Shown here piece after piece: positions 1-10,800 of a stretch of 64,000 nucleotides of DNA (positions within the stretch are counted from its first letter, which is position 1; every line of letters starts with the position of its first letter). Made by a program: the position numbers and the translations under genes. Where the stretch lies: NCBI RefSeq assembly GCF_900110835.1, contig NZ_FOJG01000002.1, positions 1,330,979 to 1,394,978 on the forward strand. The letters are read 5' to 3'. The notes beneath the pieces are model-generated. The model was not told where the DNA came from. It ran no database searches and was given only the letters and a program-made list of their open reading frames with translations. Source of the stretch: Chitinophaga arvensicola (GTDB lineage Bacteria > Bacteroidota > Bacteroidia > Chitinophagales > Chitinophagaceae).

Positions 1-324
1 CGTATAAAATCCGTTACGGATATAGAAGGGCAGGAAGATCCAGAGCAAAGCATTAAAGCCCATGAGGATAGCACCCCATTCCATGGCAATGGCTACGAAG
101 CCACGGCTGTAAGCCACGCCCATAGCGCCTACCAGGTGGTGGCTGCTGATATTGGCAGCAATGATGCTGCCACCGATCATCCACCAGGGGAGCTTATCCC
201 CTGCCAGGAAATAATCGCGCTTGGTTTTGGTGCCCTTACGGGAAGCATACAACCCCAGGCCGATTACACCTAATATGTAAACGCCGAAAATAACAGCATC
301 TAAAGCAGTAAGGTTCAGATTCAT
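1..324 (-). CDS. Sodium:solute symporter (SSS/SLC5 family), N-terminal part only
   Basis: The reading frame starts at the ATG at 324 and runs off the window edge, so only the first 108 residues are visible. They hold a first membrane segment, then a motif seen in SSS proteins (DYFLAGDKLPWWMIGGS), the ANISSHH signature of transmembrane segment 2, and the start of a further membrane segment. The family moves sugars or organic acids with sodium across the inner membrane. The start overlaps the stop of the upstream ceramidase-like gene by four bases (ATGA), so the two are probably translationally coupled. As the last visible gene of a SusC/SusD operon it probably imports the product released outside the cell. 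The substrate cannot be read from this fragment. Confidence 0.9.
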   Translation of the reverse strand, partial: MNLNLTALDAVIFGVYILGVIGLGLYASRKGTKTKRDYFLAGDKLPWWMIGGSIIAANISSHHLVGAMGVAYSRGFVAIAMEWGAILMGFNALLWIFLPFYIRNGFYT

Positions 325-1709
325 GTAGACAGGATCAATCGTTGGGAAATAGCTGTGGCAGATGCAGTCAGCAGTTCAAGCGCACCGGGCGCAAAAGGCG
401 TTTGCCATACGGCATAACTTTGCCGGCTATACGCAGTTTCAGGCGGCAGGTACCCGGCATAGCCGTTTACGATGTTCATGACCGCTACGGCTGCGGGCGA
501 TAATAACTTCCGCAGTTCCTGCTGGAAATCAGAATACGTTTCATTGGGTTGTCCTATGAGGATACCATCTCCCAGTCGCCATACCCATAGCGGCATCTCC
601 GATACCTCGCCATCACCGATGGTTTTACGGATACCACGTTGCCGCCATAGCCGTTCTTTGATCACATGATCTTCGCAGGCTTCCCAGGCCGCTTCTATTT
701 CTGCCAGGGAAGGCAGCGCTTTCAGCGGCAGCGGTACCCGTGTCATTTCACCTTGTACTACTCCGGCAGGATGGTAGCATGCTTTGGCCCACATGGCCAG
801 TGAAGCCCCTGATTCTACGACACCAGTAAACTGTAATTCCTTATCGGGCGGCAGCATGGCTTCGAGGGCCGACAATACCGCAAACCCCAGCTGGCGGCCG
901 TAATGGTCGGCCAGCGAAGTATCGCCACTGTATTGCTCCGCCGGCGACAGTTCGCCGGAAGCACCCTGTAAAAAGAGACAGCTGGCGCCGGTATGTAGCT
1001 CTACCAGTGCGCGCATGGCGCCGATATAATCGGGTGATAACAAGTCGTTCGCAGCACCCAGCGTAGTAGGATGACAGGCATAATTCACGATCGTACCTGT
1101 TACCACACCAGCTTCACTGGTTATACGTCCCACCAGCAACGTGTCATCTGCGGCAGCCTGCGGGTTCAGGCCCGTAATAATACGGTCGCTGCCTGCTTCC
1201 GGTAATTCCCGGTTACAGGCCAGATCACATTTGCCGTAATGCCAGGTAAGGGTAGCCGTTGTCGCCGTTTTAAGGGCATTTTCAGCCGCTTTCACGGCAG
1301 CCTGCTGTACCAGTGCCAGGTAAGGTGCAATCAGCTCACCACCGGGCTTATTTACATCTTCTGTGAAGGTACTCGGACCGGCATGGGTATGCGTTAAGCA
1401 AAACATCAGCTGATACGGCTGTAACGATAATGCCGCGAGGATGCCTTCGCGCAGTCGTCGTTCATCGGCAGCGCTTTTCCACCAGCCCAGATCGGCGGAA
1501 ATAAGGATCAGCGGCTCGCCGGACGACTGCTCTTGAAAAGAGAAAGCGGTGAGGGTAAGCGGCATATGAATGCCGGCAGCCACCTCATGTTTTGCAGCGC
1601 CCCAGTTGCGGGCATAGATGCCTGCAGGCGGTGTGATATCTTCTCTCCCGGTTCCTATCCATCCTTTGAAGGAAGGATTTCTGAACGGGGCATATGTTTG
1701 CTGCTTCAT
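321..1709 (-). CDS. Ceramidase-fold hydrolase (neutral/alkaline ceramidase N-terminal domain), apparently cytoplasmic
   Basis: The 462-residue protein matches the catalytic domain of the neutral/alkaline non-lysosomal ceramidase family, zinc amidases that cleave an N-acyl bond. Visible landmarks are GREDITPP near residue 21, THTHAGP with likely zinc ligands H107 and H109, NYACHPTTLG with H213, and FLQGASGELSP near 246-256. It lacks a signal peptide and the C-terminal domain of secreted ceramidases, so it probably acts in the cytoplasm on something other than ceramide. It starts 17 bases after the SDR gene and overlaps the symporter gene by four bases. Inference from context: it deacylates or hydrolyses an intermediate of the pathway encoded by this operon. 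The true substrate is unknown. Confidence 0.75.
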   Translation of the reverse strand: MKQQTYAPFRNPSFKGWIGTGREDITPPAGIYARNWGAAKHEVAAGIHMPLTLTAFSFQEQSSGEPLILISADLGWWKSAADERRLREGILAALSLQPYQLMFCLTHTHAGPSTFTEDVNKPGGELIAPYLALVQQAAVKAAENALKTATTATLTWHYGKCDLACNRELPEAGSDRIITGLNPQAAADDTLLVGRITSEAGVVTGTIVNYACHPTTLGAANDLLSPDYIGAMRALVELHTGASCLFLQGASGELSPAEQYSGDTSLADHYGRQLGFAVLSALEAMLPPDKELQFTGVVESGASLAMWAKACYHPAGVVQGEMTRVPLPLKALPSLAEIEAAWEACEDHVIKERLWRQRGIRKTIGDGEVSEMPLWVWRLGDGILIGQPNETYSDFQQELRKLLSPAAVAVMNIVNGYAGYLPPETAYSRQSYAVWQTPFAPGALELLTASATAISQRLILST

Positions 1710-1726
1710 GCTAAAATGCGTTTTTG

Positions 1727-2494
1727 CTACCTCACTAATGAAAGACCGCCATCCATGAGCAGGATACTGCCCGTAATATGTTTATTGGCCGGATCGCAGA
1801 GCCGGGCCACCTGTTGCGCCACTTCTTCCGGAGTGATCAGCGCGCGTACCGGCACCTTTTTACGGGCCTCTTCGCGCAGATCAGGCGCCTGGTCCCATAC
1901 CTGCCTGCTTACACCGGCATCCACATAGCCCGGTGCAATTTCATTCACCATAATGCCATGCGGAGCCAGTTCCAGTGCCATACACTGGCAAAGCATCCGC
2001 ATACCGGCTTTGGAAACTGCATAGGCAGGAATATTTGCATGTACTGCTTCTGCTGCCCAGCTGCCTACAAACACCACACTGCCGGTCATATCGAGCGATA
2101 GTAACCTGCTGGTTACCGCCCTGGCCACATAAAATGCGCCATCGAGATTTACCCGCAACTCCTTCGACCACTGTTCCGCGGTGATTTTATACAAACCGGC
2201 AATCGTTACCGTAGCCGCATTGGCTACTACCATATGAACAATGCCCAGCTGCGTTTCCGCTTCCGTGATCCAGGCATCTACTGCTGCCGCATCGGATACA
2301 TCCACGCAGGTGTAGTGACACTTTACGGGATACTGACCCAGCTGTTCCAGTAAGGCAGCCGCCTGAGCGGCCGGTTGCACATCGCCAATGGCTACATTGG
2401 CGCCTCCGGCTGCAAAAGCAATCGCCACAGCGCGACCAATATCTCCCAAACCACCGCTGATCAGCACAGTCTTCTGTTCAAATAATTTTTTCAT
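1727..2494 (-). CDS. Short-chain dehydrogenase/reductase (SDR)
   Basis: A classical SDR of 255 residues: NAD(P)-binding glycine motif GGLGDIG near 14-20, S145, and the YAVSK pair with Y158 and K162. I chose the ATG at 2494, which has AGGA about eight bases upstream, over an in-frame TTG at 2521 that lies inside the preceding gene. It follows the enolase-type dehydratase gene and precedes the ceramidase-like gene in one operon. SDRs in such loci oxidise a sugar, or a 2-keto-3-deoxy sugar acid at C4 or C5. That role is inferred from context. The substrate and the choice of NAD or NADP cannot be told from the sequence. Confidence 0.85.
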   Translation of the reverse strand: MKKLFEQKTVLISGGLGDIGRAVAIAFAAGGANVAIGDVQPAAQAAALLEQLGQYPVKCHYTCVDVSDAAAVDAWITEAETQLGIVHMVVANAATVTIAGLYKITAEQWSKELRVNLDGAFYVARAVTSRLLSLDMTGSVVFVGSWAAEAVHANIPAYAVSKAGMRMLCQCMALELAPHGIMVNEIAPGYVDAGVSRQVWDQAPDLREEARKKVPVRALITPEEVAQQVARLCDPANKHITGSILLMDGGLSLVR

Positions 2495-2514
2495 GCCCGG
2501 TCCTGTTTTAATAG

Positions 2515-3693
2515 TTACCAATCACCTACGCTGCCGTCTTTGTAAAACGTGCGTTGTAATACTTCCTGCTGAAACGGATGCTTCTTTACTTCCGCCTCAT
2601 TGATTTCGATGCCTAATCCCGGCTTATGATTCGGACGCACAATACGTCCTTTTTTCTCAACAGTAAAGCCCTCGCTCACTACCTCGTCGCGCCAGGGGAC
2701 GTCATTGTGCACACTTTCGCAAATTGCGTAGGAAGGCGTAGCAAAACCCAGTTCAATAGACGCGGCGGTACTCACCGGTCCCTGGGGGTTATGCGGCGCC
2801 ACCGCAACACGGTAAGCATCTGCCAGCGTAGCAATGCGCCGTGCTTCACTAAGTCCGCCGCAATGCGTAATATCCGGCTGGATCACACTCACCGCACGCT
2901 TCTCCAGCAAATCGCGGAATGCATGCAGTCCTACGAGGCGCTCTCCACTGGCAATAGGCGTTTTCACTGCGCGCTGGATCAGCGCAATATCGTCCATGGT
3001 TTCAGGCCAGCAAGGCTCTTCGAAGAAGTAAAGGCCATAGGGCTCCAGCGCTTTGGCAAACTGCATCCCCATCAAAGGACTGGGGCGGGCATGGCAATCG
3101 ACCATGATGTCGATGTCTTCCCCTACCGCATCCCGCATGGCTTTCACGCAGGCTTCTGCATAACGGATCGGTTTCAAACCTTCGAGTGGCATGGTTTCCG
3201 GCACGGCCATCGATTTAAAGGCCGTGAACCCGTCTTCTACCGCACGTTGTGCCAGTTCACCAAAGCGGCCGGCATCATCCGGGCGGGTTTCGTAAAAGTC
3301 TTCCATCTTTCCGCCGCCGAGGTGGCAGTACAAACGGATATAATCTCTCACCCTTCCACCCCACAATTCATGACAGGGCACGTTATGTATCTTTCCTAAA
3401 ATATCCCAGAGGGCAATATCGATACCGCTGATAGCAGTACCCCGCACAATACCGTTGCCATGCCAGAAGTGCTGGCGGTACATCATCTGCCACAGGTGTT
3501 CAATACGGCGCGGATCTTCTCCGATAAGGAGTTGCGAGATATCTTCCACTGCTCCCACTACGGCACGCGTGTGCCATTCGAGCGTAGCTTCACCCCATCC
3601 CCATAATCCCGGCTGATCGGTCACTATCTTGATAAAGATCCAGTTGCGCATCCGGGCATGACATACCTGTGTTTCTATGGCTGTAATTTTCAT
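2515..3693 (-). CDS. Enolase-superfamily sugar acid dehydratase, galactonate-dehydratase-like
   Basis: A 392-residue mandelate racemase/muconate lactonizing enzyme family protein. The three metal ligands are clear: D199 (VDCH), E225 (FFEEP) and E251 (ASGER). D274 (QPDITHCGG) and H301 (APHNPQG) form the usual Asp-His dyad. The overall pattern resembles the D-galactonate/mannonate dehydratase branch, which removes water from an aldonate to give a 2-keto-3-deoxy acid. It overlaps the upstream PLP enzyme gene by four bases (ATGA). The exact aldonate is uncertain, since substrate varies widely inside this branch. Confidence 0.85.
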   Translation of the reverse strand: MKITAIETQVCHARMRNWIFIKIVTDQPGLWGWGEATLEWHTRAVVGAVEDISQLLIGEDPRRIEHLWQMMYRQHFWHGNGIVRGTAISGIDIALWDILGKIHNVPCHELWGGRVRDYIRLYCHLGGGKMEDFYETRPDDAGRFGELAQRAVEDGFTAFKSMAVPETMPLEGLKPIRYAEACVKAMRDAVGEDIDIMVDCHARPSPLMGMQFAKALEPYGLYFFEEPCWPETMDDIALIQRAVKTPIASGERLVGLHAFRDLLEKRAVSVIQPDITHCGGLSEARRIATLADAYRVAVAPHNPQGPVSTAASIELGFATPSYAICESVHNDVPWRDEVVSEGFTVEKKGRIVRPNHKPGLGIEINEAEVKKHPFQQEVLQRTFYKDGSVGDW

Positions 3694-5006
3694 AACTGGT
3701 CTACAATGATGTTGGTTTTGGCTAATGTTTCTTCAATATCCTGCACGGTATGTGCGAAAGATATGCTTCCTTGTTTGATTGGCAATGGAAAATTAAAGAT
3801 GCCCTGCTCAATCAGTTTCAGTCTGTAACTTTTATCGAAAGCAAAATCGTGATGCGTAGCAATATCGTGAAAATCTACCGGTGCATGATCCATGAAATAT
3901 ACGCAGAAAGCAGAACCCTGGCGGGCCACATTAAACGGCCTGCCGGTAGCTGAAAAGATATCATTTAACCCATCTTCCAGCAGCTGCCCCAGCTTATTGA
4001 CATGTTCATATACGCCTCCGGCAGATAACTTACGCAGCGTAGCGATGGCTGCGGCAGTCGTTAAAGGATGTGCATTGAAAGTGCCGGCGATCAATACCCT
4101 TTTACTTTTCTCCGGATGTACAAAATAATCCAGGTACTCTTTTTTACCGGCAATTACGCCCATGGGATAACCGTTGGCCACTGCCTTTCCGAAAGTACTC
4201 AGATCCGGGCGTACACCGCAAAGCTGCTGATAGCCGCCCAGCGCATGACGGAAACCGGTTTTCACTTCATCAAAGATGAGCAGGAAACCATTTTCATCCG
4301 CCAGCTTACGCAGCGACTCCAGGTAACCGGGCAGTGGTTTTACAATACCCACATTCTGCAAAATCGGCTCCAGCAGGATGCCCGCTACCGGGTAACGCTT
4401 AATGATATATTCAACCGAGGCGATGTCGTTGTAATTGACTACATGCACCAGTGCTTTATGTTGTGCGGGAATACCGGCAGATAAGGAATCGAACGGATAT
4501 TCACCTGGACTTACCCTTTCGCCTACATCGGCCAGGGAGCTGATTACGTTGCAGGCTACGTCGTTGTGCCAGCCATTGTATCCACCCTGCATAACGATGA
4601 TATGATCCCTGCCAGTAACGGCACGGGCTATACGAAGGGCATGATAGGTGGCTTCAGAACCGGTGGTTGTAATCTGTACGCTATCTGCCGTAGGCACACA
4701 TTCGCAGAACAGGCGTGCAAATTCACCTTCCAGGTTGGTAGGACCGGCACCCATGAGTAAGGTGGCTTCGCCAAGTGTTTGCTGTACCGCTTCGTTTACA
4801 TCGGGATCATTGTGCCCCAGGAATGCCGCTGCAAACCCCGCCTGGTAGTCAATGTATTCATTGCCTTCCAGGTCCCACACCCGGCTACCTTTTCCTTTTT
4901 CAAAACAAATATTAGGGTCTGATTTCCGGTTCAGCGATACTACACCACCGGGGATCCACTGTTCGTTGCTCTTCAACAGCGCTGATGATTTGGGCCATGC
5001 GTTCAT
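3690..5006 (-). CDS. Class III PLP-dependent aminotransferase, glutamate-1-semialdehyde aminomutase-like
   Basis: The 438-residue protein has the fold-type I class III layout: TGSEATYHALRIAR near 115-128 for phosphate binding, D246 in FDEVKTGFR contacting the pyridine nitrogen, and the Schiff-base lysine K274 in TFGKAVANGYP. Those features match glutamate-1-semialdehyde 2,1-aminomutase and its relatives. Its position inside a SusC/SusD operon, coupled to an enolase-type dehydratase, argues against a role in haem synthesis. It more likely moves or removes an amino group on a sugar-derived intermediate (inference). A stretch of 53 bases separates it from the upstream beta-helix gene. Confidence 0.85.
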   Translation of the reverse strand: MNAWPKSSALLKSNEQWIPGGVVSLNRKSDPNICFEKGKGSRVWDLEGNEYIDYQAGFAAAFLGHNDPDVNEAVQQTLGEATLLMGAGPTNLEGEFARLFCECVPTADSVQITTTGSEATYHALRIARAVTGRDHIIVMQGGYNGWHNDVACNVISSLADVGERVSPGEYPFDSLSAGIPAQHKALVHVVNYNDIASVEYIIKRYPVAGILLEPILQNVGIVKPLPGYLESLRKLADENGFLLIFDEVKTGFRHALGGYQQLCGVRPDLSTFGKAVANGYPMGVIAGKKEYLDYFVHPEKSKRVLIAGTFNAHPLTTAAAIATLRKLSAGGVYEHVNKLGQLLEDGLNDIFSATGRPFNVARQGSAFCVYFMDHAPVDFHDIATHHDFAFDKSYRLKLIEQGIFNFPLPIKQGSISFAHTVQDIEETLAKTNIIVDQL

Positions 5007-5059
5007 AATGAGATACTGTTAAGATTTTTGATGAAATACTCATCAGCGTACTTGCGCTG

Positions 5060-6319
5060 CTATTCTATATTGGTTATTTGTATATCTGAGATCAGGCTGT
5101 TCTTTATCATCGCGCCAGGCGCATTGATAAAGAGATTGCCCGGTATGTTTTTATGTTTGATATCCACGTGCCGGATCTCCAGGGTATCGATTACCGTTTG
5201 GTCGTCGAACCAGAACTGTGAATTGGTGTACCTGGTTTCCGTACGCTGTATATGTTCAAAGGAAATGCGGTTTACCTTCGAATATTTTACGCTGATCACC
5301 GCATAGAGCGTGGGAAAACCGGGATGCTCCGCCCGTGAATAAACATTGGCACCGCTGACATTGCGCACGGTTACATTATTGAAGTAACCCACTTTATCGA
5401 ACAGGCTGTAGAATAAGACGGATGCGACAGCGGTATTTCCCTGCACCTGATCGATGGTAATATCTGATACGGTCCTGCCCTCAAAAGTATAGAAGGCAAC
5501 GGCCTTCAAGGTGGGAACAGAATCGTAAGCCATCTGCGGAAATATATTCCTTACCGTTATATCGTGATAATCGTATGCCGGAAAAGGCGCCATCTTTCCC
5601 TGGAAACAGGCGCCGCCAGCTGCAAAGGCTACCAGGTCGTCGTTGGTAAAGCCTGAAATATTTTCTATTAAAACATGGTTTCCGCCACCAGTTACGCCAT
5701 CTCCGTTGTTCATGAGGGCACTGGTGCCTTTGGTATCACGGAAAGGATTCTGTTGAAAATGAATGTCGTGAATATGTACTGTATCGCATTCCATATAGGC
5801 AATGCCCCAGCTGCGGGTGCTGTCGATCTGCAATGCCGCTACTTTCAGCCGGTTTACTTTATAAAAAAAGAAGCCGAAACAAAAACGGGAATCTTCCACG
5901 GTAGCGGCGAGGGTACGCTTTTGTGTGTACCCGTTACCGTTCCACTTACCACCGGTTACGGTGATATTCCTGTTACCATTCACCAGATCTTCATTTCTCA
6001 GCAAATATTCATTGGACCCTTTTTTGAGATCTATATAAGCGCCGGCACTTGCGGTGAGCGTAAAGTCCGAAGGCAGGCATATAGCCCGGGAAATGAGATA
6101 ATGGCCTGCTGGTATAAACGTTTCACGGCTGCCTTGTTTTTTTGCTTTATCGATGGCTGCCTGAATGGCGCGTATGTCATCTGTTTTTCCATCTGCTTTT
6201 GCACCAAATGATTTTACGTTGGTGCCCTTTGTCAATTGGGCCCGGGATGCCACGCCACTGCACAACATCATGATGCATACTCCCATCATCTTTAACAACA
6301 TCCCGGACCTTTTTAACAT
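5060..6319 (-). CDS. Secreted right-handed beta-helix protein, GH28/pectate-lyase-3-like
   Basis: The protein (419 residues) begins with a signal peptide ending near ASRAQ. A pectate-lyase-3-type opening follows (VKSFGAKADGKTDDIRAIQAAID), typical of polygalacturonase-like beta-helices. Further on, NNGDGV and NDD resemble two of the acidic motifs of GH28 enzymes. I did not find the usual GHG motif, so activity as a classical polygalacturonase is uncertain. It follows SusD in the operon by 28 bases and probably acts in the periplasm or at the cell surface on the polysaccharide that the SusC/SusD pair takes up. Confidence 0.75.
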   Translation of the reverse strand: MLKRSGMLLKMMGVCIMMLCSGVASRAQLTKGTNVKSFGAKADGKTDDIRAIQAAIDKAKKQGSRETFIPAGHYLISRAICLPSDFTLTASAGAYIDLKKGSNEYLLRNEDLVNGNRNITVTGGKWNGNGYTQKRTLAATVEDSRFCFGFFFYKVNRLKVAALQIDSTRSWGIAYMECDTVHIHDIHFQQNPFRDTKGTSALMNNGDGVTGGGNHVLIENISGFTNDDLVAFAAGGACFQGKMAPFPAYDYHDITVRNIFPQMAYDSVPTLKAVAFYTFEGRTVSDITIDQVQGNTAVASVLFYSLFDKVGYFNNVTVRNVSGANVYSRAEHPGFPTLYAVISVKYSKVNRISFEHIQRTETRYTNSQFWFDDQTVIDTLEIRHVDIKHKNIPGNLFINAPGAMIKNSLISDIQITNIE

Positions 6320-6347
6320 ACTGCTCCCTGTTTATCTGTTCTAAAAA

Positions 6348-7811
6348 TTAATATTGATCGTTTTGTGTCAGCACACCCGGCGTATAGAGATCAATCTGTC
6401 TCTTCGGAATCGGGAATACTGCCATATAAGCCTTTGGTGATAAGGTAACGGACATCGGAACGCCGGTTACATTGTTGTACAGCCTTTCTTCTTTAGTCAT
6501 TACGGTAAGGAATTTACCGGTACGCACCAGGTCCATCCAGCGTTCATTTTCGTAGGCCAGTTCCAGTTGTCTTTCCAGTAACAGCTTGTTGAGAAAATCA
6601 TCTGCGCTGGCAATGTCTGCGGCCACATAATCATGTGAAGCGTCACCGAAAGCCCTCTCCCTGACCAGGTTCAGTTGCTTCAGCGCATTGCCTTTATCGT
6701 TCAGGTTGTATAAGGTTTCTGCGTAGAGCAGTACCACATCCGCATACCGCAGTACCGGGATATCCAGGCCGGAAGAGTTGATGGTATGTTTTACCGCATA
6801 CTTGTTTACATAAGGATAGAAGGTGGCGGCAGCGCCATTGGCAGGCGTATACATATCGGAGATGGTATTCGCTTTGCGCTTGTCGCCGGGCACAAATAAT
6901 TTATCCAGGCTCCAGGAAGGCAGTGCTATTTCATTACCCCTGTCTACGATACCGAATAACCCACCGTTAGGGGTATACGAAGTTGACAAGGTCTGACCAC
7001 TGGTATTTTCAATGTACTTCATGGTGAAGATCACTTCGTTATTATCTTCTGTGGCCAGGCTCCAAAGCGTGGAGAACTGCGGTTCCAGTTTATAACTGAA
7101 CTCCGTATTCACTCTGTCAAAACAGATTTTCGCATTGGCCCAGTCTTTCCGGTAAACGTATACCTTACCCAGCATGCCCAGTGCAGCGGCTTTGTTTGCA
7201 CGGCCTTTGGCAATGCCAGCAGGCAGCGGCAATTTGTCTGCAGCGTCTTTCAGGTCACTGATGATCAGTGCATAGATATCGTCTGCGGAAGCGCGGGGCA
7301 TGTTCTTCGCTTCGTTGATCGACAGCGAAGTAGTGACTTTAGGTACGCCACCGAAAAGCCTTACCAGGTCGAAGTAAAACAGTGCCCGCATAAACTTTGC
7401 CTCACCGGTGAACTGGTCTTTCATGTTGGCGGCGTAGTCGGTCGGATTGTCGATGTTCTGCAACAGGGCATTGGCTCTGCCGATGCCTACATACGTCGCT
7501 TCCCAGAAGTCGGCTACAATATTGTTATCCTGGTTCACGGCCAGCATGTCCATATCGCTGGCGCCGGCTACGGAGGTGTTACCAGACATATACAGGTTAT
7601 CGCCGGGTACCTCCATGATAAGGTAGTCGTTCTGCTTTCTTTGTTGCAGGCTGTTATATACACCCAGGGTGGCCTGGTTAATATCGTTGGAAGTTTTGTA
7701 GAAGTTACCGGTGGTTAAAGTATCATCCGGTTTCAGGTTCAGCAGCTTATCGGTGCAGCCGGTCATTCCCAGCAAAAGCAGCATCTGTACGGCAATGAAG
7801 GTCTTTTTCAT
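6348..7811 (-). CDS. SusD/RagB-family glycan-binding lipoprotein
   Basis: A 487-residue surface lipoprotein. The lipobox LGMTGC puts the lipid-carrying cysteine at residue 19. SusD features follow: an N-terminal DTLTTGNFYKTSNDINQA segment, the FMRALFYFDLVRLFGGVP helix, and the C-terminal RQLELAYENERWMDLVRTGKF motif. It is encoded 18 bases after the SusC gene. SusD proteins sit as a lid on the SusC barrel and bind the glycan before transport. The ligand cannot be predicted from sequence alone. Confidence 0.95.
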   Translation of the reverse strand: MKKTFIAVQMLLLLGMTGCTDKLLNLKPDDTLTTGNFYKTSNDINQATLGVYNSLQQRKQNDYLIMEVPGDNLYMSGNTSVAGASDMDMLAVNQDNNIVADFWEATYVGIGRANALLQNIDNPTDYAANMKDQFTGEAKFMRALFYFDLVRLFGGVPKVTTSLSINEAKNMPRASADDIYALIISDLKDAADKLPLPAGIAKGRANKAAALGMLGKVYVYRKDWANAKICFDRVNTEFSYKLEPQFSTLWSLATEDNNEVIFTMKYIENTSGQTLSTSYTPNGGLFGIVDRGNEIALPSWSLDKLFVPGDKRKANTISDMYTPANGAAATFYPYVNKYAVKHTINSSGLDIPVLRYADVVLLYAETLYNLNDKGNALKQLNLVRERAFGDASHDYVAADIASADDFLNKLLLERQLELAYENERWMDLVRTGKFLTVMTKEERLYNNVTGVPMSVTLSPKAYMAVFPIPKRQIDLYTPGVLTQNDQY

Positions 7812-7829
7812 CTCTGTTTCTTTTGCGGA

Positions 7830-10800
7830 TTAAAAATTAAAGTTGAAGCCCAGTGCATAGGTGCGGTTCAGTGGCTCAGAACCGGTGTTGTAACCGGGCT
7901 TACTGTTGATACCACTGATCTCTCCATTCGTGTAGCCTTCCGGGTTATAACCGTGGAATCCTTTTTTGGTCAGCATGATCAGGTTGCTGGCAGAGAAATA
8001 CACGCGGCAGTTGTTCATTCTCAGCTTGCGGATCAGTGCTTCCGGCAGGTTGTAGCCGAGGTTCACATTGCGTACGGAGAGGAAAGAAGCATCTTCGATG
8101 TACACATCGGAACCTGCCTGGTAATTGAGCGTACTCAATGCGCTGGCGGGCATCTTGCCATCACCGGGATCGGTAGGCGACCACCACTGTGTTTCTACCA
8201 GCGAACGGCGCATAGCGCCTACCAGGGCCCCCTGGTAGTATTCATTTTCAAAGTTGTAGATCTTCGCGCCTACAGAAGCCTGGATGGCAACGCTCAGGTC
8301 GAAGCTGTTCCAGGAGAAATTGTTCACCATTCCAAATATTGCTTTCGGCTGGAAGTTGCCGAGAATAATTTTATCGTTGGCATTGATCACTTTGTTGCCA
8401 TCGGTATCCTGGTATTTTGGATTACCTGGTTTAGAACCCGCCAGCACCGGGGTGTTAGCTACATCTGCGGCGTCTTTCAGCACACCGGTCGTTTTGTAGC
8501 CATAGTAAGAAAACATCGGCTCTCCTACCCTGAGAATCCAGCTCATACCAAACTGGTCGGTGGTAATTCTTTCGTTTACACCTCCCAGGTCTTCTACCCT
8601 GTTTTTGTTTTTGGAGAAGTTGAAGGAAGTAGACCAGTTGAATTTACCGATGATATTTTTAGAAGTAATTTCCAGTTCGATCCCTTTATTGCTTACCTGT
8701 CCGATGTTGGATAAACCGCTGGAGAAGCCGGTGGTGATGGGTACGGACACTTCATACAACAGGTTGTTTGTTTTCTTGTTGTAGTAATCAAATATAAAGC
8801 TCAGGCGGTTATCGAGCACGCCGAGTTCTATACCCAGATCGATTCCGTTTGTTTTTTCCCAGCCCAGTTCGGGGTTACCATAGTTCGCTTGTGCCTGTCC
8901 TTTGGCGATGGTGTTGTTGGGTGCATAGATGGCGTCCTTCATCTTACCGAGATAAGCGAAATCACCGATATTGAAGTTACCCGTTACGCCGTAGCTGGCG
9001 CGGAGTTTCAGATCACTCACGGGTTTGAAATCCCTCATGAAGTCTTCCTGTTTTGCTCTCCAGGCCACGGAAGCGGATGGGAAGTACCCCCATTTGCTGT
9101 CGGGACCGAAGCGGGAGCTGCCATCTGTTCTGATGGAGGCCGACAACAGGTATTTATCTTTATACGCGTAGTTCACACGGCTGAAATAAGATACCAGTCC
9201 CCAGCTGGATTTGCTCACCACCGTGGCGGCGGGATTGATGAGTGCATTATTGAGGGTATGAATAATATCGTTATTATAGGAACCCGGTGTGGCGGAGAAG
9301 CTGGATGCCTCGCCATCATTGCGTTGGAACGACATACCGGCAATAGCGGAGAGATCATGACCACCTTTAAAAGTAGTATTATAGCTCAGTACATTTTCAT
9401 TGATGATATTGATGGTAGACGATTTATCCTGTCCGCCGGAACTCTGGCCGCCGCCATTGGCCCAGGAAGCCTGGAAGCGGTCGGTCTGGTTAAAGGCGAT
9501 GTTGGTACCTACAGAAGAACGGAAGGATAATCCTTTGGCGAGGTTCAGTTTCAGGTACATATCGCTGATGTTGCCAAAGGTGCTGCCGTAATACTCGGTA
9601 CCATTGAGCGTAGCCATAGGATTGAGCTGACCACTCACGACGGCGCCCCAGTAGTCACGCGCCTTGGGATAAGTACCATCGGCACGCTGGATCTGAACGA
9701 AGCTGGGATACTTGGAGAAGTTGGCTACATCTACAGACGCAAAGCGGCGTTTGGAGTAAGAGGGATTGAGCATGAAGCCCACGTTCACCACCTTGCTGGC
9801 TTTCACATCCACATTGGCTCTTACGCCATAGGTTTTAAACCAGGTATTATGGAGGGTACCTTTTTCATCTTTATAGGTACCGGAAACATAGTAGGAAACT
9901 TTGTCGGTGCCACCGCTGGCAGAGAGGTTGTAACTCTGGATGGGCGCTGTTTGCAGCACGGCATCCTGCCATACTACGGCATTTCCTTTACGGATGGTAT
10001 CACTTACCTGGTAGGCGGCGGGTCTTCTTGGATCGCCCCATACCGGGATGGATACATCACCACCCGCCCAGGCGAATTCGCGGTTCTGGTATTTCACGGC
10101 ATAGTCGTAATATTCCTGACCGGTGAGCCAGTCGTTGTGTACAATGGCTTTCGACAAACCGGCATACCCGTTGAAATTGAATTTCGCTTTACCTGCCATG
10201 CCTTTTTTCATGGTCACGAGTATAACGCCACCGGCTGCACGGGAACCGTAGATAGCGGCGGAGGAAGCATCTTTCAGTACTTCTATGGATTGCACATCGT
10301 TCATATTGATGCTACCGAGGTTGCCGCCGGGGATACCGTCGATCACGATGAGCGGGTCGTTACCGGCACTGATGGAACCGGCGCCACGGATACGGATTAA
10401 CGGAGCGGTACCGGCGGTGCCCCGGGTCTGGGAAATATTTACACCAGCGAGGCGGCCTACCAGTGCGGCTTCCGGGCGACCGGCAGGAACCTGGTCGAGG
10501 ATGGTATTTTCTACTTTGGATACAGAAGCCGTGACGGAGGTCTTTTTCACCACACCGTAGCCAATCACCACTGTTTCGTTCAGTGTTGTTTTGGAGGGTT
10601 GCAGGGAAACGAAGAGCTGATTGCTGTTGCCCACCCTTTGTTCGGTTTTATCATAACCAATGAAGGAGAAAATAAGTATATCCGTTTCCGTTGCACGGAT
10701 GGTAAAGTGTCCTTTGGCGTCGGTAGCCGCGCCGTTTTTGCTATCTTTTACAAGTACAGTAACGCCGGGAAGTGGTACCTGGCTTTGCGCATCGAGTACA

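Noticed and set aside
2626..3399. Long plus-strand open frame inside the dehydratase gene
   Set aside because: It is antisense to a gene with intact catalytic motifs and shows no family features of its own. The same applies to the other long antisense frames, for example 20415-21203, 26490-27164 and 51300-51941.
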